Assembly (NCBI GenBank): GCA_035771175.1
Contig: CM069612.1
Span: 28,096,150-28,160,149 of the forward strand
Source of the DNA: Paratinospora sagittata
Lineage: Eukaryota; Streptophyta; Magnoliopsida; Ranunculales; Menispermaceae
Length of the DNA: 64,000 bases
Direction of reading: 5' to 3'
Shown here piece by piece: positions 34,201 through 50,249 of the stretch. The notes under the pieces were generated by a model. That model saw nothing but the letters and a program-made list of their open reading frames with translations. It made no database searches and had not been told where the DNA came from. Both the position numbers and the translations under genes were made by a program. Numbering within the stretch: the stretch's first letter is position 1; each line of letters begins with the position of its first letter.

Positions 34201-35283
34201 AGCTTCATCCAAGGGCAGAAATATACCCGGAGTCAGTTTGATCATTGTGTCTACTATCGCAAACTTCAAGATGGTACATTTATCTATTTGCTTTTATATG
34301 TAGATGATATGTTAATTGCATCTAAAAGCAAGGTGGAGATCAACAAGCTGAAGGCTCAATTGAGCTCAGAGTTTGAAATGAAGGATCTTGGAGAGGCCAG
34401 AAAAATTCTCGGGATGGAGATAACTCGAGACAGGGCCAAAGGAAAAATTTGTTTGACTCAGACTCAGTATTTGAAGAAAATTCTTCAAACTTTTGGCATC
34501 GGCAATGACACAAAACCTGTGAGCACACCATTGGCATCACATTTCAAGCTAAGTTCATCAATGTCACCAAATTCCGAGGATCAGAAGAAACAAATGGAGA
34601 ATATTCCATATGCAAATGCAGTTGGTGCGTTGATGTATGCTATGGTGTGTACCAGACCTGACATTTCACATGCTGTAAGTATGGTAAGTCGTTACATGCA
34701 CAACCCCGGTAAAGGCCACTGGCAAGCAGTGAAGTGGATTCTACGGTACATTCATGGTACTGTAGATATTGGTTTAAAGTTCGAGAGAGATATGAAAAGT
34801 TGTAAGCATCTAGTCGGATATGTGGATTCGGACTATGCTGGAGATCTTGACAAGCGTAGATCTACTACTGGTTATGCTTTCACTATGGCAGGAGGACCAG
34901 TGAGTTGGAGATCAACACTACAGTCAACAGTTGCTTTGTCTACTACAGAGGCAGAGTACATGGCAGTAACAGAAGCTTTCAAGGAAGCAATCTGGCTTCA
35001 TGGATTGACTAAAGACTTGGGAATTGTGCAAAAGAATGTTGAAGTTTTCTGCGACAGCCAGAGTGCCATTTGTTTGGCAAAGAACCAAGTTCATCACAGT
35101 CGAACGAAGCATATTGATGTTCGTTTTCATTTTGTTCGAGAAATAGTAGAAGAAGGGAATATTCTTCTGCAAAAGATCAAGACTGCAGATAACCCTGCAG
35201 ATATGCTTACAAAGGTAGTTACTGGGATCAAGTTCCAACATTGTTTGGACTTGATCAACATCTCACGAGCTCGGAATGCCTAA
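31288..35283 (+). CDS. Copia-2 gag-pol polyprotein (one in-frame stop at 33937)
   Basis: 1331 codons in one frame. Gag has KFEVEKFNGTNNFGMWQCEV and the zinc knuckle CAYCHQKGHWKKDC. The protease motif is WILDSGCSYHM. Integrase has HMRLGHVGEK...CEHCILGKQ, then HTDVWGPS and RSDNGGEYKS. RT has AFLHGNLDEEIYM and YVDDMLIAS. RNase H has DSDYAGDLDKRRSTTGYAF, TTEAEYMAV and CDSQSAICLA. The only break is TGA at 33937-33939, where family members have Gly in YAQREGIDY; a GGA to TGA change explains it. The RT and RNase H after the stop would need readthrough. The domain order and the 'PDGF' and 'VRFHFVRE' text fit the Tork/TNT1-like group of copia elements (inference). Confidence 0.9.
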
Positions 35284-35388
35284 GGGCACTAATGGAGGCA
35301 GCAACAGTTTTTTGAAGGAAGCTTGCTATCTGTAGAGAGATTGCAAGTATGGTGAAGCCCTGTTCTACATGAGGTGGAGGTGGAGATT

Positions 35389-35851
35389 TATTGGTTTCCC
35401 CCCCCATGTGGCCATTTGCTTTGGTCGGCTGACAAAGAATAAACAAATGAGGAATGTGGCATGGCAGACAAAAGGAATAGATGCGTGGCAGACAAGAGGC
35501 GCCGAAAGAGCAGCCACACGCCGCCCGCCGAAAGAGCAGCCACGCGCCGAATGTCTTGATTAAAATATAAATATATTATATTAATAATATATTTATAATT
35601 ACGATATTACCCCCGAATACACCTATAAATAGAGCTCAACTTCAGTTTTCAAATTCATTCCTGAGAGTTAGAGAGTTCTATTCTGTAAGATCTACTTAAG
35701 AGATCTAATCTGTAAGTTTCACCTAAGGGTGTACTTTGTATTCTCTGATAATACAAGTTTGCTGTCTCCCGTGGATGTAGGCAATTTGCCGAACCACGTT
35801 AATTCTGTTGTCTTGTTTTTCTTTCATACTTTACTTCGATTCCGCACAACA
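35389..35851 (+). repeat. Copia-2 right LTR, upstream of CRK-A
   Basis: Near-identical to the left LTR. Its TATA box ('cctataaatagagctc', about 35621-35636) points toward CRK-A, whose ATG is about 350 bp downstream, so LTR-driven transcripts could enter the gene. Confidence 0.9.
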
Positions 35852-35980
35852 ATAATTTCCACAAGGAATCGGAAATTTAAATAAAAATTGAACTTCTCTG
35901 TCTTAACAAAAGTAAACCAAATATATATAGTCTTCCCCCTAAACTAAATCATAAGTGCCACAGCATTCTTGCAACAACCG

Positions 35981-36916
35981 ATGAATTTCTTCATCTTCCT
36001 CTGCTTTCTCTCTGCAATTCTCATAAATTTACCAGTTACCACCGCACAAACCAACGAGTATCGCTACCACATGTGTGGAACAAACGGGAATTTCACCAAC
36101 ACTGCATATGGAAACAACCTCAACCAACTCCTTTCTTCTTTACCATCTAATGCTACAAGCAGTAATGGATTCAAGAACATCCCAATTGGGCGAGACCCAG
36201 ATACAGTTTACGGTTCATTTCTTTGCAGAGGCGACCTTACTAATCAGACATGCCAGGCATGTGTAGAAGAAGCAAGAAAAAGTATAATCCAACGTTGTCC
36301 CAACCAGAAAGAATCAGTCATATGGTATGATAACTGCATGTTACGCTACTCGAATCGATCATTCTTCTCCCTAATGCAAACTTCCCCTGGTGTCTACCTA
36401 TGGAACTCGCAAAATATAACAGACCGAGAAGGTTTTAATCGGGTTCTCGGGAACTTGATTAACAACTTGGTGACAGAAGCTGAAGCTGCAGTGGGATCTT
36501 CAAATTCAAGGCCTTTATTTGCTACTAAAGAAATGAATTTCTCGAGTTTTCAGAAGGTTTATGGATTGGTGCAATGCAATCCGGATATAACTCGTCGTGA
36601 ATGTGAGTTATGTCTGCGAGATGCGGTTAGTCAAATTCCGGTTTGCTGTGATGGGAAACAGGGCGGAAGAGTTCTTTATGCGAGTTGTAATTTGAGATAT
36701 GAGGTATACCTTTTTTATGAAACCAGGGCGACTGCTCCTGCGCCATCTCCTCCGGTCCTGCCACCGCCATTAACGAACTCTACCAACCCGGAAGGTAAAA
36801 AATTTGAACTTTTCTTTTTTATCTGGTCTAAGTATCTATGTTTTAAATATATATTTAGTGTGGTAAATGAGACTAGAGTTGAGAGAAATCCTGCGTTTGA
36901 AGACATTAGCTTTTAA
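35981..36916 (+). CDS. CRK-A: orphan CRK ectodomain exon (signal peptide + two DUF26), kinase missing
   Basis: The ATG at 35981 gives the signal peptide MNFFIFLCFLSAILINLPVT; an upstream in-frame ATG at 35969 adds four residues. Two DUF26 domains follow with CRGDLTNQTCQAC and CNPDITRRECELC, plus a Pro-rich juxtamembrane stretch. A normal CRK exon-1 donor (GAAG|GTAAAA, exon end 36794, phase 1) is present. Downstream, intron-1 sequence shared with CRK-B and CRK-D is recognisable to about 38790, but no transmembrane or kinase exon follows before CRK-B begins. Unspliced translation would run into the intron to a stop at 36914-36916, giving 312 residues with a hydrophobic C-terminus. Spliced, it could join exon 2 of CRK-B in frame. 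It may also be non-functional. Confidence 0.75.
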   Translation: MNFFIFLCFLSAILINLPVTTAQTNEYRYHMCGTNGNFTNTAYGNNLNQLLSSLPSNATSSNGFKNIPIGRDPDTVYGSFLCRGDLTNQTCQACVEEARKSIIQRCPNQKESVIWYDNCMLRYSNRSFFSLMQTSPGVYLWNSQNITDREGFNRVLGNLINNLVTEAEAAVGSSNSRPLFATKEMNFSSFQKVYGLVQCNPDITRRECELCLRDAVSQIPVCCDGKQGGRVLYASCNLRYEVYLFYETRATAPAPSPPVLPPPLTNSTNPEGKKFELFFFIWSKYLCFKYIFSVVNETRVERNPAFEDISF

Positions 36917-36954
36917 TTAGTCTCAATGATTAAGAATATATGGACCCATTTTGT

Positions 36955-37060
36955 TACAAATTATGGTTCGATGGGAACAAGTTGCAGATTTGTTCTTTTG
37001 AATTAATGTCGGAGAAATGAATTGGAAAATATTGGGGGGTATGAGAATGAAAATAGGCAA
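36955..37060 (+). other. CRK intron-1 conserved segment (CRK-A copy)
   Basis: 'aaattatggttcgatggga' with the following text aligns with CRK-B intron 1 near 40615-40700 and CRK-D intron 1 near 58270-58370. This shows that CRK-A keeps the 5' part of a normal CRK intron 1. Confidence 0.7.
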
Positions 37061-37069
37061 CTTTGGTAA

Positions 37070-37900
37070 CAAGAAAGTAGAGGTGGATTCTATGACCAAG
37101 TCGGTCCTTGAGCTTCTAAGGAAGAACTGGTCGAGCAAGACCAAGTGACCTTATTTATTAGCATGTGAAAGTAAGGGGTGGGAGGAGGTCTAGACAAGCC
37201 TAGAACAAAGGTGTACATACATAAAGAAAGAGGCTGGTTACGTCTATCTCCTTCTCACCTATCTTAATCAGAGAAGGGGGGAGGGGGGGGAGGTCCTTGC
37301 GGAAGCCCTGCCCACCCTTATCTTGATGATTCCAAGCTTCCTGGACTCATAACAGACGATTAGGGAAAATAAGAGGGTCAGTAGTCTCTGTCATTGCAGG
37401 TCCTCCTTGCGCAGAGACGACCCTCTTTTTGGTTTTGTTCGTTCACTGTGGCACATGATGGAACTACATGAATCAGAAGTTGGAATAATTCAGAAAGAGA
37501 GTGGCGCCTAGCCATTGAGAGTGTTGCCTACATGAATAAAAAGCTAGAATAATTCTAAAAGAAGCTACAACCAAACTCGCCGGTGAGCTTCCAAGGAAGG
37601 ACGAGAAGGATAAAGACAGCGTGACCTTACTTATAAGCATGTAAAAGTAATTCTACGATTAGATTTGCCTATGAACTTATAAGAAAGAACGAGCAGGATG
37701 AAGATTATGTGACTTTATTCATAAGCACGTGGAGGTGATTCTATGATCAAACTTGTCTGTGAGCTTTCAAAGAAGAACATGTAGGAGGAAGAACAGATGA
37801 TCGTATTCATAAGCACGCCTACAACCAAGGTTGCCTGTAAGCTTCTAAGGAAGAATGGGTAGTGATAGACACACGAAGCTGCAAGCAAGAACGTAGCCCA
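37070..37900. repeat. Degenerate ~95-bp repeats inside the CRK-A intron remnant
   Basis: The phrases 'gagcttctaaggaagaac' and 'ttcataagcacg' / 'ttattagcatgtg' alternate about five times (near 37110, 37590, 37670, 37760 and 37840). They are absent from introns of CRK-B and CRK-D, so this is an insertion into the intron remnant. Origin unknown. Confidence 0.55.
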
Positions 37901-38129
37901 CTTGTACTTACACGCTGACACTCGAGTAGAAAGCCTTACTTGACGGAAAACCACATAGCTTCCAGTAGATTGTTGACGTGGTGCATGTGTGATAGAGGCC
38001 TTTAACTAATTCTACAACAATGTCTCCTACATGAATGTGAGAGAAGGCACCACATCAATGCCCCTAATCCATCAACGAGAGTACAGAAGCAAGTTCTACT
38101 ATTAGTCCAAAAATCCGACATCAACAAGA

Positions 38130-38410
38130 AATAATCAAATTGCTTAAGCATTTGAATTCTTCTTGTTGTTCAATTCTAAGTCAAATTTTTGTGATCCTCA
38201 TCTCTAGAGTTGTTCTACAACTTCTTGCACATCATCGTTGCTCAATGGGATCTAGAGCCAGTAATTTCATAGGATGATTGATCAGGCATAACTTTAGTTG
38301 ATAATTGCATAACCAGTATCCTGAGGTTGAAATTACTAATCTTTACTTAGAAGGATTTCTCTTATGCTGCTCTGATAATTCCAAGTTCCTATAGTAAAAG
38401 AGCTCTTCTG
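38130..38410 (+). other. CRK intron-1 conserved segment, part 2
   Basis: 'ttcataggatgattgatc' and 'ttgataattgcataaccagt' match CRK-B intron 1 (about 40800-41010) and CRK-D (about 58920-59090). It continues after the SINE-like insertion up to about 38790. Confidence 0.7.
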
Positions 38411-38414
38411 ATCG

Positions 38415-38615
38415 AGCTTATAGCCCGATGGTTGGCATCACCCCTCTCTCATGTGAAGGAGGGAGTTCGAGTCTCCCCATGCCCTCCTCGTGGCAATGCG
38501 GGAGTCGTCTCTCTCCACAAAGGAGTTAGACCATGTGTTTGAGTCATCATGGTTTAGGGTTCAGATCCTATGCATCCCTCGCCCCTGTGCTTGTTATCGT
38601 TGTTTTACTGGAGTT
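38415..38615 (+). mobile_element. tRNA-derived SINE-like element
   Basis: An A-box-like 'tagcccgatggttggc' (38421-38436) and a B-box-like 'gagttcgagtctcc' (38463-38476) are spaced about 40 bp apart, as in the tRNA-related head of a SINE. It interrupts intron-1 text that is continuous in CRK-B. The 3' end is not sharply defined and the region does not fold into an obvious tRNA. Confidence 0.5.
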
Positions 38616-38619
38616 CTGG

Positions 38620-38790
38620 TTACCTCTTACCCTTACTTAGAATAAAAGCTATTCTAAACTATATTCCTATCTTCTTTATTCTCTTTAACAGTTTTGTGCC
38701 CTGGAGTCTTCAGTTGAATAAGAAGGTTGATATTCAGAAATTTAGAATTGTGGAGAGAGATATTCCTAATGATTGGATTAACATTTTGTT
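38620..38790 (+). other. CRK intron-1 conserved segment, part 3
   Basis: 'cagttttgtgccctggagtc' and 'cctaatgattggatta' match CRK-B intron 1 near 41040-41145. The homology stops at about 38790, marking the point where CRK-A was truncated. Confidence 0.65.
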
Positions 38791-38799
38791 CCCATAAAC

Positions 38800-39165
38800 A
38801 CTTCTGATGCTGATAGTGCATTTCCATTTCCACAGAAGTTGTAGACATAAGTATTAAATATATGAGAATTGCATAGAGAAAGAAAGTAGAGGAACCACCT
38901 GAAAGCAGCCCATTGTTTTGACTGGAATAAAACTCTGCAACAACGCCCCGACTAATGGATTGATGAAGTCAGAAGAAGTGCTATGCATTGATGAAGACGG
39001 AACAGCGTGTTCATTCGGACAAATCAGCAATTATTAGAAAAGTCTCCCCCTTTTCTGAGAGATGACTTTTTTTTTCTTTCTTTACTATAGAAAAATGTCA
39101 GCTAATTAGATATATTAATATAGTGGAGATGATCTTAATTCTCAAGGACTATAAAATTCTGCGGT
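38800..39165. other. Spacer between the CRK-A remnant and CRK-B promoter
   Basis: No coding or repeat feature recognised. Confidence 0.4.
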
Positions 39166-39216
39166 TTGACTAGTCAAATTGCCATCAATTTCACTCCCAT
39201 CACCATCCAACACCTA
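39164..39216 (+). promoter_or_regulatory. CRK-B conserved upstream block with paired W-box cores
   Basis: The sequence TTTGACTAGTCAAATTGCC places two W-box cores (TTGACT and AGTCAA) as an inverted pair about 180 bp before the ATG, followed by 'caatttcactcccatcacc'. The AGTCAA-TTGCC and CCCATC parts are shared with CRK-A, CRK-C and CRK-D. WRKY control of CRK genes through W-boxes is known in Arabidopsis; here it is inferred. Confidence 0.6.
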
Positions 39217-39350
39217 ATTTCGACAATGAATTCTATATTTTTATTTTCTTCTTGACAAATCAGAACCAAATTCACATATAGTCTTCCATCTTAATTTACC
39301 AATCCATAGACGACGCTTCATTCTTGGGACAATTTCACAACAACAGACAA

Positions 39351-44167
<4,817 letters not shown>

Positions 44168-44949
44168 TAAAGTAAAGATTGTGTTCTTTGTTTCCTATTG
44201 ATTCTAGTTAAAATAGTATTCATCTTGATCCAACGACAGTGACTAAGGCGGAAAACACTCAGTTGTAGAATTGTGTAAAAGTTGGTATTAAAATAGTGAA
44301 TAAAGATTGAGACCCATCTCAAATTATTTAGATGTTGCTTAATTGAATCTGGAAACCAGACACAGAAACATAAAAGCAAATCAAAACTAAAAGAAAAAAA
44401 AATCCACTAACATACACCTTGCAAAATGCTTAATTGGTTTTAGTTTGGTGCCATTTTGAATGTAATATGTGTGATTTGGACCTTTTAAGTGTGTACAAGG
44501 GCTACATATATATTAGTATGGTGAAGAAGAGGCCTACATTTGACAGCTGAACAGTTGAGCAGTTGAACAGTTGAACAGGGACATTTGACCAACAAAAGCC
44601 AGAGAATTTATTGAGAGGAAGAGAGACTCATTTGCAGAAGCTTCTTTTTTATTTGCATTTTGTCAAGCAACATTCTCCATATTGCTGACCATAGAAAATT
44701 AATCATTCCATTTCCTATTTCCTGATAAGCTCCCATGAAGACTTGGAGAAATAATTAATTCTCTAAAAGTAGTCCTCCAAATAATAAGGCCCTGATCTAG
44801 AGCAGGCACGCCAATAAATAAGATACCGACTTACAATCAGCATCAAGAACGAAACTCTTTAACAACATTATGTACTAACAACTAACCGACGATCACCTCG
44901 AGGGCTGGTCGCTTCCGACAACAAACAACAAGAGGGTGACGCCCAAAAC
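44168..44949. other. Spacer between CRK-B and CRK-C
   Basis: 3' flank of CRK-B and upstream of CRK-C. No further gene. A short tandem 'gaacagttgagcagttgaac' run lies near 44547. Confidence 0.45.
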
Positions 44950-44992
44950 TAGTCAAGTTGCCTTAAAGTAATTGCATTCCCATCACCGTCAA
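44950..44992 (+). promoter_or_regulatory. CRK-C conserved upstream block
   Basis: 'actagtcaagttgccttaaa' and 'cattcccatcaccgtc' match the upstream blocks of CRK-A, CRK-B and CRK-D. It holds one AGTCAA W-box core about 165 bp before the CRK-C ATG. Confidence 0.6.
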
Positions 44993-45497
44993 TTACCAAT
45001 TCCAAAAGAACGCGTAAATTTATTCAAGAAAACCGCAGCTTTTCTTCTATAACAAACCCATGAAAGCCGCTGTATTCATAATTCATTCAAGCATCAATTT
45101 CACAACTAAAACAACAATGGGATTGAGTTGTTGCAACAAGTTTCTCTTCTTTCTTTCTTCAGCAATTCTCATAAATTTATCAGTTATCATCACCGCCCAG
45201 CCTAAGGAGAACACCCAACTCTTCTATTACTGTGGAACATCCGGAAATTACACTAATACTACTACTACTAACAGTACTAGGAGCACAAGTAGCGCATACG
45301 CCAACAATCTTAACCAACTCCTTTCTTCTTTATCATCTAATGCTTCGACAAGCAGAAATGGGTTCATGAACATCAAAATTGGGCGAGACCCAGATACAAT
45401 TTTCGGCTCATTTCTTTGCAGAGGCGACATTAGTAACCAGTCATGCCAGGCCTGTGTGGAAAAAACAAGTGTGAGTATAATCCAACGTTGTCCCAAC

Positions 45498-45834
45498 TAT
45501 CAAGAACACAATTGAAGAAATAATTTCATTGTTATATCATTCACAGTACATTGTTACAATATATAAGATACATATAGGAGCTTTACAAGGAAAATCAATA
45601 ACGTCTCTCTAGATTAATATGAGACATTATAGGTGATATACTTTAATTATGGATATCAATCCCATAATTCTAGTAATCATATCAATTATGGATATCTCTC
45701 CAGATTAATAGGAGACATTATAGGTGATATAATATAATTATGGATATCAATCCCATAATTCTAGTAATCATATCAATTATGGATATTAATCTCATAATTC
45801 TCGTAATCATATCAATTACCCCTTAATTCTATCA
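45498..45834 (-). repeat. Copia-3 3' LTR
   Basis: 337 bp. It shares 'tatcaagaacacaattgaag' and 'cattgttacaatatataaga' with the 5' LTR remnant. Two copies of a roughly 93-bp unit containing 'gacattataggtgatat' and 'tatcaatcccataattctag' lie in tandem within it. Confidence 0.8.
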
Positions 45835-45841
45835 CCCCTTC

Positions 45842-48800
45842 TCAAGTTGGTGCATAGATATCGCACATGCCTAACTTGCATAGAGAATTATCAAACATAT
45901 GGCTGGCCACAACTTTGGTAAGAACATCGGCCAGTTGTTCTTCAGACTTCACAAATGGGAATGTAATGATCCCTGCATCAATTTTCTCCTTAATGAAATG
46001 TCTCAATGTGTTTTGTCTGATCATGTTGGACTGGATTGTGAGCAATCACAATAGCTGAAGTGTTATCACAATACAATTTCATTGCTTCCTTTGAACCTGC
46101 CCTCAAATCCTTTAGCACGTTTCTCAACCAGAGTAACTCACACACTCCATATGCCATCCCTCTATACTCTGCTTCTGCACTTGACCTTGCTACAACATGT
46201 TGTTTTTTACTCCTCCACGTCACTAGGTTTCCTCCCACAAAAGTAAAATATCCTGATGTAGATCTTTTGTCATCAGCTGAACCAGCCCAATCTGCATCAG
46301 TGTAACCTTCTACTCTCATATGATTATTCTTGGTGAAAATCAAACCTTTACTTGGGGCAGATTTCAAGTATCTTAATATGCGATCTACAGCATCCATGTG
46401 AGGTTTACGAGGATCATGCATAAATTGGCTCACAACCGACACTGCATAAGCAATATCTGGCCTCATGTGAGACAAATAAATTAATTTTCCCACAAGTTTC
46501 TGGTATCTTCCCTTATCAATAGGAGGTGCATTCGAACAGTAGAACAATTTATGATTTTGTTCCATAGGGGTACTTGTAGGCTTACATCCGAGAGTACCTG
46601 TCTCAATTAACAGGTCAAGAATGTATTTACGCTGAGATAAGAAGATACCATTCTTTGATCGGGCTACCTCAATACCAAAAAAATACTTCAAGTCACCAAG
46701 TTGTTTCATTTCAAACTCTGAAGCTTAGCGTCGTTGCAAACTCTCAATTTCATCTTGATCATCACCCGTTACTACCATATCATCCACATAGATAATCAAA
46801 GCAGTAATTTTTCCCTTTCTGTGCTTTAGGAACAATGTATGATCGGAGTTGCTTTGTCTATAAGCAAAGCTCTTCATGGACTTGGTGAATCTCCCAGACC
46901 ATGATCTTGGAGATTGCTTTAACCCATATAACGCCTTCTTTAGCTTGCACACCATAGTAGTATTTGAGTACTCCTCTACACCTGGGGGAGGATCCATATA
47001 TACTTCTTCTGCAAGGTCTCCATGTAAAAATGCATTTTTTACATCGAATTGAAGAAGCGGCCAATCTCGGTTAGCTGCCAAAGATAAGAGCACTCTTACT
47101 GTATTAAGCTTGGCAACAGGTGCAAAAGTGTCTTGATAGTCAACCCCATATGATTGTGTATACCCTTTTGCTACCAACTGAGCTTTGTACCTTTCAATGG
47201 TACCATCTGCCTTATGTTTAATTGCAAACACCCATCGACATCCCACAGTTCTTTTCCCTTTAGATAGAGGTACGAGCTCCCAAGTGAGATTCTTTTTAAG
47301 CGCTGCCATTTCTTCCGCCATGGCTTGAGTCCATCTAGGATCTGCTAAAGCTTCCTGCATTTTACTAGGAATAGAGACAAATGATAACTGCAACACATAA
47401 GAGGCATGTGACCCAGACAATCTTTTGGAAGACATGTGATTACTTATGGGATATTTAGCTTTGGATTTAGGATCGGGTTCATACAAAGTTGGTGGTATAC
47501 CACGGTTAGATCGGACTGGAAAGCGAGATTAAGGTAGTTGAGGTAGTTGTAGTTGAGGTATACAACATTATCAAGAACAATAATATTTATATGAGGATTT
47601 ATGGGTACCTTTGAGATTGTCTCTGCAGAAGAAGATTGAGGCAGTGATTGTGCTTCATGCCGAGGCAAGATTGTACTATCCTGAATATAGTTCGAATCAT
47701 GCTTATCTGGGTTTATAAGCACTGGTTTCATTGTCCTCGGGTATAGCACTGGTTTCATCATCCAGTAGTTCCAGTGATTCATTTTTCTCGGGTATAGCAT
47801 TGACTTCATTGTCCTCCTGTGCCCGATACAAAAACTGGATTTCCTCATGATTTAGCACTTCGTGTTGATGCACCCCCAAAAGTGAGGAATCAGTATTCGA
47901 TGATTGATAAAAGAGTTCATGTTCATGGAAAACAACATCCATTGAAACATAAAACCTCTGTGAAGATGGATCAAAACATTTGTAGCCCTTCTGATGGATT
48001 CCATAACCCACAAAAACACACCTGGACGCACGAGACTCAAGCTTAGTTCTTTTATGTGGATGTAAGTGGACATACACGACACTCCCAAAATTTTTTGGAG
48101 CTAAATGTACTATGGGTGGCAGGGTGCAATGATCAGATAAAGCATCCAATGGTCGTCTGAAAGTAAGGACACTAGATGGTGTTCGATTAATCAAGTACAC
48201 TGTCGAATACAACGCCTCACCCCACAAGTAAGAGGGAACATGGCCCCCAATCAAGAGTAACCGAGTGACATCCAATAACTGTCTATTTTTGCGCTCTGCA
48301 ACACCATTCTGTTGAGGAGAATAAGGACATGTCGTTTGATGAATAATCCCTACCGATTGCACGAATGTGGACAACTCTTGCTTGAAATATTCCCCCCATT
48401 ATCTGAACGCAAAACTTTGATTGGAATGCCAAACTGTGTAGTCACCATTTGATGGAATAATTGAAAAATGGAGCAAACATCACTCTTGTGTTTCAACTGA
48501 TAAACCCAACTCATTCGAGTGCAATCATCAACGAATGTAACAAACCACCGCATTCCATTAGGAGTTGGAATTGGTGCCGGTCCCCAAACATCAGAATGAA
48601 CTAATGCAAAAGGGAAAGTTGCTTTATCATCACTCAAATGAAAAGTAGTGCGATGACTTTTCGCCATTATGCAAGTTTCACAAATAAAATCCTCAGGAGT
48701 ACTACTACTAAACAAAAATGGAAATAATATCTTAAGGTAGCTAAACGATGGATGTCCCAACCTCTTATGCCATAACCAGAGTTCCTCCTTGCGCTTATTC

Positions 48801-50125
48801 ACCAAATCGGCCTGCACTATGTTGACTTGTCCTTCTCTGTTGGAAGACTGGAACCCTTCCTCCAGATAGTACAATCCGCCAATTTGTTTACCACTGCCAA
48901 TCTTCTCCTTAGTATGGATGTGCTGAAAAACACAGTGAGTAGGAAAAAATATGGCAACACAATTATGAGCTTTGATAAATTGATAAATAGAAAGAAGGCT
49001 GCAATTCAAAGATGACACAAATAGCACATCTTTGGTGGTTAAGGTAGGAGATAAAGGGACTGTACCAGCTCCTAGAACAGGAGATGATGCACCATTAACA
49101 TTGGTGATGATAGTTTTGGAACACTGTTGAGATAAGTGAGAAAAATTTTTCTGGTCACAAGTCATATGCTCCGTTGCACCGGAGTCAATAATCCAATCAC
49201 TATTTCTAGTAAAAGACATACCTGACTTAGCAGTGAATCCGGCAGTGGCAACTAGGTTCCCTCTGAAATTGGTTTCCTTTTCCTTTGCATGAACGGACGT
49301 TTGTGAATTTTTCTTTCTCTTGGGATGCCAATCCGGATAGCCATGAAGACGAAAACATGTCTCAGCAATATGACCAGTTCCACTGCAATGAGTACACTTT
49401 CTATCCTTATTTGAGGTAGATGATTTTCGAGAGATCATTATTGCCCCTTCTCCAATCTTCTCACCCATCATAACATCTTGACGATTTGCCTCTCCACACA
49501 CCATGGCACAAACTGTTTGTATATTGGGAAGAGGTGTAATTGCAAGTACTCGTCAAGCTGAGAATCAAGACCAGCCAAAAAAGTATACAGACGTTGACAG
49601 TTGACCTTGGTAGTATATTTGGCAATATCAACAGTACACTCCATAACACAGGGATCAATATCATCAAGTTCCTGCCAAATTTTCTTTAGTTGAAGAAATG
49701 TGAGAACCTCCATTTTGACGGACAGAAATTTCCTCACAGTGTAGTTAATAAACTCGTGATGCATCTTGATCAACAGAATATGTTTATTTTGCTGCCTCCC
49801 ATACCTCTTTTGCTGTAGGCAATTGAAGAAAGAGAGAGTGAATGTCCTTCGTCATCGCATCAAGCAACCAGGATTTGACTAAGCAATTGTCATCCTCCCA
49901 CGCTTCAAATTCTTCTAAGTTCACATCTTTGGGTGCAGTTTTTGTGCCCGAGATAAAACCCCAACGCTTACGGCCTCGTATCTTGTTTTGAGCATTCAGA
50001 GACCATTCTATGTAATTGGTCCCATTAAGTCGTTCTGGGGTGATCAAGGAGGACGTTTCCTGCATGTGGAAACCAACAGCAGCCACGGGTGTAGGAGAAG
50101 AATCAACCTTCTTGATGACAGACAT
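45842..50125 (-). pseudogene. Copia-3 gag-pol, multiply frameshifted
   Basis: On the minus strand from 50125: Gag MSVIKKVDSSPTPVAAVGFH with RLNGTNYIEWSLNAQNKI, broken at 49784. The zinc knuckle CTHCSGTGHIAETC, protease WIIDSGATEHM, integrase HKRLGHP...CETCIMAKSHR and HSDVWGP lie in 49504-48350. A shift after RSDNGG moves to a second frame, which continues with SPQQNGVAERKNRQ to 47703. RT (47486-46725) has AFLHGDLAEEVYM and YVDDMVVTG, then a stop (46725). RNase H (46709-45990) has YTDADWAGS and SSAEAEYRGM, and a last shift leads to the EEQLADVLTKVV tail ending at 45842. It is clearly inactive. Confidence 0.88.
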
Positions 50126-50236
50126 ACTGATACTGATACGGATGAATCGTAGCGGAATAAAATGAACATAAATTTAACAATTGTGAACAAAAGACCTGCT
50201 TCAAATTCCTAATGTAAAGAATAGGAGACCGAAGGT

Positions 50237-50249
50237 GGCTCTGATACCA
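50237..50249 (-). other. Copia-3 primer-binding site
   Basis: TGGTATCAGAGCC on the minus strand, directly next to the 5' LTR remnant. Confidence 0.85.

Larger units (their letters stand above)
29981..35851 (+). mobile_element. Copia-2: young, nearly intact Ty1/copia element
   Basis: The left LTR is 29981-30441 (461 bp) and the right LTR 35389-35851 (463 bp). They differ at only about five positions plus a C-run length. ATAAT duplications flank the element. The primer-binding site TGGTATCAGAGCC (30445-30457) matches the 3' end of initiator tRNA-Met, and a purine tract, 'gaggtggaggtggagatt', precedes the right LTR. A single 1331-codon gag-pol frame is interrupted by one stop. It sits in the promoter of CRK-A. 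Confidence 0.95.

Noticed and set aside
36075..36266. Alternative-frame ORF in CRK-A exon 1
   Set aside because: A shadow of the DUF26 frame; the same kind of shadow occurs in every CRK exon 1.
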